A DNA stretch of 16,076 bases from Actinomortierella ambigua (lineage: Eukaryota > Mortierellomycota > Mortierellomycetes > Mortierellales > Mortierellaceae), in assembly GCA_016098155.1 (NCBI GenBank), contig JAAAJB010000712.1, positions 1 through 16,076 of the forward strand, given 5' to 3'. Within the stretch, counting starts at the first letter, position 1. Every line of letters begins with the position of its first letter. A program made the translations under genes and the position numbers. The notes under the pieces are model-generated. The model saw only the letters and a program-made list of their open reading frames with translations. It was not told the DNA's origin and did no database searches. This document shows, piece after piece, positions 7,404 through 16,076 of the stretch.

Positions 7404-8225
7404 ATGCTCTTCAAGACTTCCTTCTTCGCTGTTGCTTTTGCTGCTGTTGCAGCCCTCACTGCCGAGGCCCACGTCTCGCTCCGCGAGCCCTGCCCTCGCT
7501 ATGGTTCGTATGCTGGCTGCCCTGCTCCTCCCGCTGGTCAGTCGGTCGACTATGACATCCGTTCCCCCATCGGTGTCTATGGCTCCATCGGCCAGCCTCT
7601 GTGCAAGCGCACCGTTCCCGTGACTTCCAAGGTTCCCACCTACAATGCTGGCCAGACCATCAACGTCAAGTTCGACATTGGTGCTGCTCACGGCGGTGGA
7701 CACTGCCAGTTCGCTCTATCGTACGATGGTGGCAAGAAGTGGGTTAACATCAAGGAAGTCATCCGTGAGTGTCTGCGCGGCAACATTAATGCTGCCACCT
7801 ACACCATCCCTGTGAAGATCCCCAACAACGCCCCCTCTGGCCGTGTCGTCTTCCAGTGGCTCTGGGTAAGTTCTCCATTTGCTTCTTCTCTGTCTTTTTA
7901 GTCAGCCATGTGGAATACCGACTTGCTCTGTCTTTGGTTCTTCCATACAGTCCAGCCTCGCTCTAACATAGCTCTCTCTCCCCTCAATCTACAGAACAAC
8001 GCTATCGGAAACCGTGAGCTGTACTCCAACTGTGTCGACATGCAGATTAAGGGTTCCAACGGTGGCTCGCTTACCGGCAAGGAGCCTGTCATCATCAACT
8101 ACGGACCCAACTCGCAGCGTGTCGGCGAGTTCCCTGGTGCCAACGACAAGGATGGTCGTGAGCTCTTCACCTCGCCTTCCCGCAAGAGCTACACCTTCCG
8201 CGTTCCTGCCTCTCGCACCGCTTAA
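7404..8225 (+). CDS. Secreted AA11-like lytic polysaccharide monooxygenase (G3)
   Basis: Exons 7404-7865 and 7995-8225 flank a 129-nt intron (GTAAGT to TCTACAG) at the same phase-0 Trp154/Asn155 junction as G2. The product has 230 residues. Signal peptide 1-22 leaves mature His23. His96 in HGGGHC and Tyr164 in NRELYSNC complete the predicted copper site. All six cysteines of G2 are present. The domain runs the full length with no extra module. Compared with G2 it has 31 changes in 228 aligned residues and a two-residue longer C-terminus ending SRTA, like the visible end of G1 (SRSA). The intron is about as similar to that of G2 as the exons are. The gene points away from G2, so the two share a 2.3-kb divergent spacer. 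Chitin oxidation is inferred from the family; an activity on another glucosamine polymer of the cell wall is possible. Confidence 0.92.
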
Positions 8226-8435
8226 ATGACTTTCTTCATCCTCTATCCTCGAGACATCACCCTATCCAAGTGTTCCTGAACTCGCGGTAGCATTAAGACG
8301 GTTGTTGATACAATTATACCCCTCTCCGTTTTTTCGCGCTACCTCCACTTACACAAAGGAACCTCCCCCCCCCCTTCGCGAAGAACATCACATACATTTC
8401 CAGCATTTCTTTTGCATCCTCACCCCCTCCAATTC

Positions 8436-8492
8436 GAAGCAATGAAAATAGTGCATTTTCCTTGCTTCTCGAAAGAAAAAAAAAACAATAAA
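8436..8492 (+). promoter_or_regulatory. G3 3'-UTR stem-loop and poly(A) signal
   Basis: GAAGCAA, one mismatch and GAAAAT pair with ATTTTC, one mismatch and TTGCTTC (8436-8468), leaving a five-base AGTGC loop. The core GAAAATAGTGCATTTTCC is at 8444-8461, and AATAAA is at 8487-8492. The stem bases differ from those in G2 in a way that keeps pairing (GAAG with CTTC in G2, GAAAAT with ATTTTC here). A C10 run at 8365-8374 lies earlier in this UTR. Confidence 0.65.
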
Positions 8493-10216
8493 CATTCTTG
8501 CGTGAATCCAAATGGTCAATAGAAAGTATGATTTTGGAAAGAAGAACTTTCCGTTTTGCACAAAAGCTGTTGATTCCTATATTCAGGGCTACATTGGTAC
8601 CTTTGTTGTGGCGCGGGCATCGTGTCCTTCGGATGGGGCAGTGGTAGTAGGTGCACTCTACAGTGCCATTGACAACAACCGTTTTATCCTACTCGTTGAC
8701 GGCGTAGATGAGATTCACCTAAGCGCAGAACGTTGAAAGCAAAATGTACGAGTCTTGGGAGACTCACTTTTTGTCCACAACAATAGCCACTGTTAACCGT
8801 GTATGGTGGTGGCTGGAAGGTTTTTCTCTCTCCACGCCGGTAGCGACTCCCATGTTACTTCCCACACCTGGTGCTGGCGTGACCGCTAAAGTGGATACCA
8901 AGGACTAGTAGGTCCTATTCCTGTCGGACTTCAATGGAGTAACAGCGACCATTGACATCAAATGGTGTGTTTGACAGATACAGCAATACCAAGTGTCGAG
9001 CTTGATGAGCGTGACAGCCAGTACGGAATTTGCTAGTCAATTAAAAGGTGGTTGAGGTGGGAGGTAGAATGAAGGAGTGGGTTAGGGTTGTAGGCGATCG
9101 AGAGGTGGGTGTTAAGGTTGAGATATGGCTTCTAGGTTGAGGCGGCTATAGTGGTGGCTGAACGAGAGATTATTATTGCTCCGGACGCCGGTGTTTCAAA
9201 TTGCCAACTGATACAGGGGAGAGTGCGAAAGTGTACACGAACAATTAGGTCGTTGTTTTTCCGTCCACAGTAATAATAATAAAAAGTCTTACCAGCTTCA
9301 CAGACGAAATGTCGCCCTTGTGAGCATTATCAGTCGAACGCTCGGCGCGTCCAATATCGTCTTGACACTCTGTCTTATTTTTGATAGCAGGCGTTTTCAG
9401 GCCACTTAAAGACATCCGCGATGCACGTTTGATGCGACTTCACACCTTCGAGCATTCGCACCGTCCAAGACAGTTCTTGACCTTCGACATCTCCTGGTAT
9501 GCAGCCTTGGTTGTATAGCCTTGTCTCTTGACTCTTCTGCTTCGTCGCTCCCGTGTGCTGGTGGTATCCGAGATCCCATTTATGAGTTCCGAGCGAATTC
9601 AATTGTTGGTGACATATAAACCGGATCTAGCTACCAGAAACACATCAAACTCAACTTCGGAACCTTATAGAGTAGTGTATTTCGACCAGTAATGCCGAAT
9701 ATTAGCGAGGAAGGTAGCGGTTAAGTGGACAGCCCCAGGCCAAGGCCACCCTTACTAATTCATCTTCTGCGACACTCCTTCAGTTAAATTGCAAGACCAT
9801 CGGTGACAAAGACTTTAACATTGACTAGCCTATGCAAATAGCCGTTATTGGGCCAACCCCTGTGTTATGGAACAGAGACAAGGGGACACTCGAGAACGAA
9901 AGCATAGTACGAGGGGGTGAAGAAGAAAGATATGGAGCCAGTTGGAAACGGATGGGAAACCACAGAAACAGCAACTTGTATTAGTGGCTGAATCATCAAG
10001 CATGTTTTTTATCCGTATTCTCTTAGCCGGGTGTTGCGAAACACTATATCATTCCCGTCACATTTGGTATGTAGTAAGGTGCGGTAGGAGTCGAGAGAAC
10101 GGGTGCCGATCAAGAGTTGGAACAGATGTTTTTTGTGTCTCTGGGTTTGCAGCTACCCTGTAGTAGTATCCACTGTTTTTGCTTCCATAAGAAACGATCG
10201 ATTGTTTCTCATTGCC

Positions 10217-10458
10217 AAAAAAAAAAAAAAAACGACTTGGCTTGCACAATGTGTCGATGACGCATAACAGCACCCTCCACTGACCGGCGATCGGGTCGGA
10301 CGACCTGTGATGCCATCTCACTCCTCCCGAGGATGACGCCTCTTTGGTACAAAGCCGTCGCTGCATCGCACCACAGGCACATCTCCTCCTGCTAAGGGCA
10401 AGTTCTGCCACCAGATTGTGTATTTGGTTGCCACTTTCAAATTAAAAAAAAAAAAAAA
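10217..10458 (+). repeat. Two poly(A) runs bracketing about 210 bp
   Basis: A17 at 10217-10233 and A15 at 10444-10458 are separated by 210 bases of ordinary composition. A short element ending in a poly(A) tail could look like this, but I find no target-site duplication and no Pol III A/B boxes in the interval. Confidence 0.5.
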
Positions 10459-10917
10459 GAGGTAAGTCTTATGACGGCGATTTCTGAAGAACGTCCTGTA
10501 GTTGGGACGATGGAAGCGACGAAGAGCTCGGAGATAAATGCAGCCAGCAACACGAAGGACTAATGAATATGTTCCACCAGATGGATAAGGCTTGGTGTCA
10601 AAGCCGAGTTGTTTACGAAGCAAGCATCCATCAAAGCTACATGAGAGTTCCGGTTTCAATTTTCTCAATACTCGACGCCCTCCATCAGCGCGCGCCAAAT
10701 AAATATTTGGCGATGTTTTGAGGCGGATGAAACAAAACTTTCCCCCTGAAGAAACGTGTAAAACAGGTTTTCTAGCCTTGGTGCTGTTAATGCCATGCAC
10801 TGGGATGACAAGTTTTGCACCATCTCGCGTGAAGTGTTTACCCTGACGACAAGCATAGAAAAAAGAAGTTGCACCGCGAAATTGGAGGAAAGGATTGGTG
10901 GAGAGAGCACACGAACG
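10318..10917 (-). pseudogene. Unassigned 199-codon open stretch, possible gene relic
   Basis: The minus strand is free of stops from just after a TAA at 10920-10918 down to TGA at 10320-10318. There is no ATG in the frame. The first two thirds (10917-10470) have protein-like composition, including a run rich in Gly, Lys and aromatic residues; I recognise no domain. The frame then crosses the A15 run as a Phe run, which argues against a functional gene over its whole length. It may be an old exon or transposon fragment, or chance. Confidence 0.15.
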
Positions 10918-11253
10918 TTATCGTCTTGTTAAATGAGAAAGGGGGGTAGCCTTGGCTACGTGCTTTATGCTTTTACTCCTTTCGGGTGATTAGTTTTGAA
11001 CCAAGAAACAAGGTTGAGAACAACAACAAGCCGTTAGATCGTTGAGCCCGGTCGGCCTTAATTAGGGGTTGTGGAAGCAACAAGGTGGATACAAAGAAAA
11101 AAGTTTTCTTGCCCAGACCCATTGTGTTCTATCTCATAGCGCGTTGTAATAATTGGATACACTTGATGACATATCTGAAAGCTCTCTCTGTATCTTCACC
11201 TACAATTTGTTTTCAACTTTCCTCCGTCTTTCGCACGTTAGTGACTCCCCAGC

Positions 11254-11291
11254 GGAGAGAGAGAGAGGGAGAAAGGGAGAGAGAGGAGGGG
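11254..11291 (+). repeat. Purine (GA)n microsatellite
   Basis: Imperfect GAGAGAGA with GGGA and GAAAGG interruptions, on the distal side of the G4 promoter. A pyrimidine tract in the opposite sense lies in the G4 3' flank at 12929-12959. Confidence 0.8.
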
Positions 11292-11664
11292 CCAGGAGAA
11301 ATCTCCAGCTCGCAATGTGTGGAGATGCTCACACAAACCCCGTACCAAGTTGAAGCCACCCAGTAACTACTGTGCTTGTGTTTGGCTGACTACCAACTAA
11401 CGCTAGTTGCAGCAAGTCAGCAACAACCTGGGATCATTCTCTCATCTTCCCTTCTAACAAGGTTTAATAAGGCAATAGAAACCGAGCAATTAGAAACTGT
11501 AGAGAGCGTCGATGGATAATTGCTACGATCGAGATGCCCAGCTTAGTGATTCTACCATGTCGAGGGGGGAGACCGTAACACGTCGTTCTGCTCAAACACC
11601 TCCTTCCAAAGGAAGGTCGTGTCGATCCCTGGGTCTGCCTCTCTGTTGCAAAAGACGTTTCCGC

Positions 11665-11721
11665 TCAGCGGCTCTTAACCCACACTCGTTCCTGTTGACT
11701 TTGGGTATAAAAACCCCTGTC
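11665..11721 (+). promoter_or_regulatory. G4 core promoter: upstream element and TATA box
   Basis: TCAGCGGCTCTTAACC at 11665-11680 and GGGTATAAAAACCCCTGTC at 11703-11721 (TATAAAAA 11706-11713). Spacing between the two is within a few bases of G3. The ATCGATGT extension seen in G2 and G3 is replaced. Further similarity to G3 begins about 240 bases upstream at ACAAGGTTTAATAAGGC (11457). Confidence 0.75.
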
Positions 11722-11884
11722 TCTCACGCCCTTCCTACTCTTCAGACAACAACCTTCTCTCCACACCCAGCCTCAAGGACATCCCCTTCCACGCCTGAAC
11801 GCGCATCTTCTCTGCAAAAAGACCACTACCAACCACCTCCAACACAATCACAACCTCACCCTCTCCCTCCTACTCTCATTCACC

Positions 11885-12737
11885 ATGCTCTTCAAGACCT
11901 CTTTCGTCGCTGTTATCGCTGCCTTCGCCGCCATCGCTGCCGAGGCCCACGTCTCGATGCGCGAGCCCTGCCCTCGCTATGGTCAGTATGCTGGCTGCCC
12001 CGCCCCTCCCGCCGGCCAGTCGATCGACTACGACATCCGCTCTCCCATTGGTGTCTATGGCTCTGCCAACCAGCCACTGTGCAAGCACACGGTACCATTC
12101 GCCAAAACTGTCCGCACCTATAAGGCCGGTCAGACCATCAACGTCAAGTTTGATATTGGTGCTGCTCACAGCGGTGGACACTGTCAGTTCGCTGTGTCGT
12201 ACGATGGTGGCAAGAAGTGGGTCGTCATCAAGGAGGTCATCCGTGAGTGCCTGCGCGGCAACATCAATCCATCCACCTACACCATCCCTGTGAAGATCCC
12301 TAAGACAGCTCCCACTGGCCGTGTCATCTTCATGTGGCTCTGGGTAAGTCTTTCTGTTGCAACCCTCCCCCTTCCTCCCTCCCTCTCCTCCCTCTCCTCT
12401 CTCTTGCCTCTACCCACCTTGTTGGCTCAAGTGTACTCTTTTACCCTCTTCTTTCATTCTGGTCTATGAGTTCTAACATGGTGTTGTCTGACTTGATTCA
12501 ATCTAACAGAACAATGCCGTGGGTGCCCGTGAGCTGTACTCGAACTGCGCTGACCTCCAGATCCAGGGCAGCAACGGTGGCAAGCTGGCCGGCAAGGAGC
12601 CTGTCATCATCAACTATGGTCCCAACTCGTACTCCGTTGGCGAATTCCCTAATCCCGGCGACAAGGACGGTCACGAGTACTTCACCTCGCCTGCTCGCAA
12701 GGGAGTCACCATGACAGTCCCTAGTGTCAAGGCTTAA
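11885..12737 (+). CDS. Secreted AA11-like lytic polysaccharide monooxygenase (G4), divergent paralog
   Basis: Exons 11885-12343 and 12510-12737 flank a 166-nt intron (GTAAGT to TCTAACAG), phase 0 after Trp153. The product has 228 residues. Signal peptide 1-21 leaves mature His22; His95, His99 and Tyr163 correspond to His96, His100 and Tyr164 of G2 and G3. The six cysteines are kept (29, 38, 66, 100, 122, 166). Differences from G2 and G3 include HSGGHC in place of HGGGHC beside the second copper-binding histidine, KHTVPFAKTVRT in the middle, and a rewritten C-terminus (EYFTSPARKGVTMTVPS) without the SYTFRVPAS ending. The intron is longer and CT-rich with little similarity to the others. It lies in the same orientation as G3, 3.7 kb downstream, and keeps the shared promoter. 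It is probably the oldest split of the visible set, with possibly altered substrate preference. Confidence 0.92.
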
Positions 12738-12981
12738 AACGGCTTCTTCTTTTATCCACCTTGGTCACAATGCCCCATCCTGTGTTGACCTCGTAGCCGT
12801 GTTAAAGCGGCTTTGAATCACTTTGTTGCCTCCTCCCTCTCCCTTTCGCTGTCACGCTTCTTCAAGCTTCATACAAAGTACAAAAAAAAATGCCTACCAT
12901 GTAAACCCAGCAAAAATTTCCCCGCCCCTTCTCCTCCCTCTCTCTCTCTCTCCCTCTCCATTCTAGCAATTTGAACCATAT

Positions 12982-13033
12982 GAAGATAGCGCATTCTCCA
13001 TTGCTTGTCAAAGAACAAAAAAAAAAAAATAAA
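12982..13033 (+). promoter_or_regulatory. G4 3'-UTR stem-loop core and poly(A) signal
   Basis: Core GAAGATAGCGCATTCTCC at 12982-12999, then AATAAA at 13028-13033 right after an A run. The stem is weaker here: it has five of six pairs including a G-U, and the outer GAAGCAA arm is lost. The core itself is conserved although the rest of the UTR has diverged and contains a CT microsatellite (12929-12959). Confidence 0.5.
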
Positions 13034-13099
13034 CACCGCTGGTCGGATCCAAGACTACCACATTCCCTCAAAGATACCATCCATCTCTATGGTTGCTAG

Positions 13100-14479
13100 T
13101 AAAACCACGTAGCGGGATGAAAAGAATGAGCTCTTAAGATTAAGGTGCTCGTTCACCTCCCTCAGGAAAGGAACACTTGTGCAACTGACTATTGGGTATA
13201 TGACTTGGAAGACCCATGGAATGATATTGACAAGTCGAGGTTCTAGTGTGATCTATTCCGTGATCTCGTCTGCCGTGGTCGAGATACACTGGCAGATGGC
13301 GAGTGTCACCGAGCGATTGTCAATGTCTTGGACACGCTGAGTCGTGATCAGGAATGGGGGGGGGGCCAAAGTTAGTCTGACAAAAAAAAAATAATTCACC
13401 CCCTAAATATGCACGGACTTGGCTGTTGTGTTTCAGCATAGCAACATAGTTCTAGTGTGCTCATCTTTGGCACAGCGTTTGACAATTATGAACACTCTTT
13501 CGCTAACACCCGTATGTTTGTTCGAGACACCGATACGGTTGGATGGGCTAGGAATCTCAAGGTGCCCCTCCCTTTTAGTGTACAAGGCTCCTGGCCGGGG
13601 CCACCACAGGAGCATTGTATCGTTTTTCTTGATCATCCATTCTCTGCTTTCAGTTCTTGTATTGACTGGCGAATCATGTGGAAAGTGTGCTTCCAGTCAA
13701 TCGATAACACTTGACGGTGGCGGCAGCCTTTTTCTTTCTCGACTTGAGCCAGTCCTGGTGAGGCACTTGGCTAGATTTCGGTCGCTGAAAAAAAAACCCT
13801 CTGTAACCGTGTTGAAGAATATAAGGTTCCCAAGAAGTAGCTACTGTAGTCATCGTACTTGTCTACTTCGCCAAGTATACATGAAAGCTGTGATGTTGTT
13901 GAATACATAATTCGCCGTAATTCTGGTCCAGGGCCTTGTGTACACACTAGGGTATCTTTCTTGGAGTGAATATCAATGCTGTCGCTGACAAGAAGCTGTC
14001 TAACTGGAGCATGCCATCCTGGCCCTCACCTAGGTGGGCGACGTGTACCATGTACTGATGTGGCTCCATGTTTTACCCACCTACTGGCCATCGCCATCGT
14101 TGTCCTCATCCAATAGCCAATCCCGAGTGAGTATATGTCCCGTTAGCGTCGCACTTCTGCAGATCTGGAGCACCTTCGTCGACGGTCTCCATTCCACTAT
14201 AGAAGTATTCGGCGTCGACGAACCCATAGACATCAAATTTCTGTGTGTCAAGTACAGTGCTACGCGTAACACATGAGCAATTTTGCGGGCGAGGGGCATG
14301 CTCTGGACGCAGTGGTCCATCATTTGTTTGTGAACACAAGAAAGAGGTGAACTCATGGAGGGTTAGGAAGAGGGAGGAATTGTCAATCCACAGCCCATTC
14401 ATCTCTCTAATTACCTTCTCATTAAATTTTCTCATCCGCACACCGCCATCTGGACATTTGGCCCAACTCTCTCTGCAGA
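13100..14479 (+). other. Gene-poor spacer upstream of the kinase gene
   Basis: No gene can be called. Two overlapping plus-strand frames cover 13419-13910 (163 codons) and 13457-13714 (85 codons); the second has the more protein-like composition but no recognisable domain. On the minus strand, 14441-14106 encodes an open stretch whose last 44 codons follow a CACACAG acceptor-like site and could be a terminal exon. A G10 run is at 13356-13365 and an A10 run is near 13382-13391. Confidence 0.4.
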
Positions 14480-16076
14480 ATGGACTCTGAAAATACTACG
14501 CAAGTAAGAGGATACCTACCAGCATGCCTGATTGCCACCAACCTCACCTCCTCTCTTACGCCACGGATACTAACAAATCTCTCCTCGCTAGGATGTGATA
14601 GAGATAGGAGAATTTATCGGCGCTGGAATGTACGGTGTCGTCTTTCAAGGCCGCTACAACACGTGCAAGGCCGCCATCAAGAAGTTTCGGCTCCATCAAC
14701 ACACCACAGACCAGGTCGAGACCATTGAACGGGAGATTGGCTTGCTCAAGCGCCTTCGGTGCCGCCATATCATCCAGTTCTATGGAGTACATCGTCAAGC
14801 CAACGAGATCTCTCTTGTCACGGACTTTGCCGAAGGTGGCAGTCTCAAGCAAGCCATCGAGGATTCGCGTGTGGCTGGCTGGCATGTCAAGAGTCGGATT
14901 GCACAGGAGATCGCCTATGGTTTAGCCTACATCCATCATGAAAGCATTCTCCATCGAGATCTCAAGAGCGACAATGTGCTTCTCACAGGGCTCATGGAAG
15001 TCAAGCTCTGTGACTTTGGACTCGCAGTGGTCAAGACATCCAGTGGTGGTCATTCGACCGAAGTCATGCGAGGCACGGTCCGATGGCTGGCACCCGAGTT
15101 GCTCCTCACAGAGCGACCTCGATATACCACCAAGTCGGACATGTACGCGTTGGGAATGGTAATGTGGGAGATGGCAGCCATGTGCACCCACCCCTTCAGG
15201 GCCATGAACAACAACTATGTCGTGGCGCAGGCTGTTCATGGCGGTCAACGTGAGCGGCTACCGGTTGAGACGCCAGCCCTATACCAGCATTGGGTCGACC
15301 TATGCTGGAAGCAAGGCCCATCCAGCCGACCAGCTGCTCACGAGGTGATCATCGTCGACAAGGGCTCATCGAGGCGTCAGGGTTCTACTACCCTCGGGAG
15401 CTCACAGTGCATGTCGATGGACAACCAACAGGAGCAAAGCATGGCCTCTGAGGTCTTGACCTCGGTGTATTCAGTGCCTGAAGAACCGAGAGCCGTTCAG
15501 CCACTAATGGAGTTCGTCAGTCTGAATCGCAAGGCAACGCTCAATAACATCGATGCACAAGTGACTCTTGCAGAGATGTACGAGGCTGGCGGTGGTGGTG
15601 TCCCAAAAGACAACGAAATGGCTTTCGTTTGGTACCTTCGAGCAGCACAGCAAGGTCATCTCGATGCCATGGATCGTGTTGGCCACATGTACGCCGAAGG
15701 CCGAGGCACGGAGCAGAGTGATGATGAGGCAGCTAGGTGGCACAAACAAGCTAAGGAACAACGAAGATCAATTACACATGGTAGTGATGAGATTGCTGCT
15801 CATGGCGCTTTGCAATCGGTAGAGCACGACCCAAGTGACAAGATCTGTTCTCGTACAACAACACTCCAGAGACTAGAGTCCATGAGATCTAGCCTCGGAT
15901 CCGCGATGAACGCACTGGATATCAACCAAAATATAGTTCGGACGAGAGCGGAAGCTCAGGCGGCAAGCCAATGGGACGCAAAAGCACAGTTTAACGTTGG
16001 ATTGATGTACGAGCATGGCCAAGGTGTCGAACAGAGTGATGTCGAGGCGGTCAAGTGGTACACCAAGGCGGCCAGC
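14480..16076 (+). CDS. TKL-like protein kinase with Sel1 repeats, 3' end beyond the window
   Basis: Exon 1 (14480-14503) encodes only MDSENTTQ. An 88-nt intron (GTAAGA to GCTAG) leads to exon 2 from 14592, open without a stop to the window end, giving 503 residues so far. The kinase domain spans about 11-262. It has a Gly loop GAGMYG (18-23), Lys38 in AAIKK, helix-C Glu56, HRDLKSDN (129-136), DFG (149-151), GTVRWLAPE ending at Glu177, Asp191 and subdomain XI Arg254. All catalytic residues are present, so it should phosphorylate Ser/Thr, or Tyr in some family members. GTxRWxAPE is typical of TKL kinases. Sel1 repeats, which mediate protein binding, start at 329, 366 and 470; a 70-residue linker separates the second and third. 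No signal peptide or membrane segment is seen. CTCTCTGCAG just before the ATG resembles an acceptor, so the leader may hold another intron or the start may lie upstream. Substrate unknown. Confidence 0.9.

Larger units (their letters stand above)
8512..11456 (+). other. Gene-poor spacer between G3 and G4, possible relics
   Basis: No gene can be assigned. A 74-codon frame at 8512-8736 ends with a Walker-B-like FILLVDGVDE but has no Walker A and starts inside the G3 3' flank. A 54-codon frame follows in another phase at 8744-8908. A stop-free minus-strand stretch at 9375-9602 has gene-like codon use but no ATG. The stretch 9046-9160 is G-rich with GGGTTAGGG. Any of these could be eroded exons; none is supported well enough to call. 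Confidence 0.45.

Noticed and set aside
8512..8736. Small frame ending in FILLVDGVDE, similar to a NACHT/STAND Walker B motif
   Set aside because: No Walker A or flanking NTPase sequence in any frame nearby, the frame is 74 codons, and its start lies in the G3 3' flank. A ten-residue hydrophobic-acidic match is not enough.
9046..9160. G-rich stretch with GGGTTAGGG as a telomeric seed or regulatory G-quadruplex
   Set aside because: Only one TTAGGG, irregular spacing and no gene nearby; treated as low-complexity sequence.
1..16076. CRISPR arrays, rRNA genes, insertion sequences, complete transposons
   Set aside because: No regularly spaced identical repeats, no rRNA-like sequence, no transposase or reverse transcriptase motifs, and no terminal repeats were seen.

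Overview
The window looks like nuclear DNA of an early-diverging filamentous fungus, most likely Mortierellaceae (Mortierellomycota). The reasons are short GT-AG introns of 88 to 166 nt, TATA boxes 60 to 180 nt upstream of start codons, AATAAA-type 3' ends, a TKL-like protein kinase fused to Sel1 repeats (an architecture greatly expanded in Mortierella and its relatives), and a local family of small secreted copper-oxygenase-like proteins. The lineage is an inference; no rRNA, tRNA or other phylogenetic marker is present.

The main content is a cluster of four paralogous genes for secreted AA11-like lytic polysaccharide monooxygenases (LPMOs, often annotated as chitin-binding type-4 proteins). 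They are called G1 to G4 here. G1 (+) is represented only by its last codons at 1-16 and its 3' flank. G2 (-) is at 4302-5126, G3 (+) at 7404-8225 and G4 (+) at 11885-12737. G2, G3 and G4 each have one phase-0 intron at the same Trp/Asn junction, a signal peptide cleaved just before a histidine, a second conserved histidine and a tyrosine. The paralogs share more than coding sequence. They share a promoter module (an upstream TCAGCGGCTCYTARCC element plus a TATA box inside GGGTATAAAAACCCCTGTC) and an 18-nt 3'-UTR core that forms a stem-loop, in three of the four just upstream of AATAAA. In G2 the promoter has been expanded by a telomere-like 7/8-bp minisatellite, and the 5' UTR is about 85-100 nt shorter than in G3 and G4.

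Between G1 and G2, which converge, lies a single-exon gene for a four-transmembrane protein (1727-2491) with a CCCC cluster after its second membrane segment. Its start codon is directly abutted by a C10 run. The G1 and G2 3' flanks form an inverted repeat around this gene. The rest of 2.5-4.1 kb holds a degenerate 18-bp minisatellite, poly(T) runs and no convincing gene.

Regions 5.3-7.1 kb, 8.5-11.4 kb and 13.1-14.4 kb are gene-poor. They contain microsatellites, poly(A) runs and a few open stretches that may be gene relics, none assignable. The window ends inside a kinase-Sel1 gene (14480 to beyond 16076), with a tiny 8-codon first exon, a complete set of kinase catalytic residues and at least three Sel1 repeats.

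The LPMO-like proteins would act outside the cell on chitin or a related polysaccharide. The membrane protein and the kinase have no visible functional link to them.
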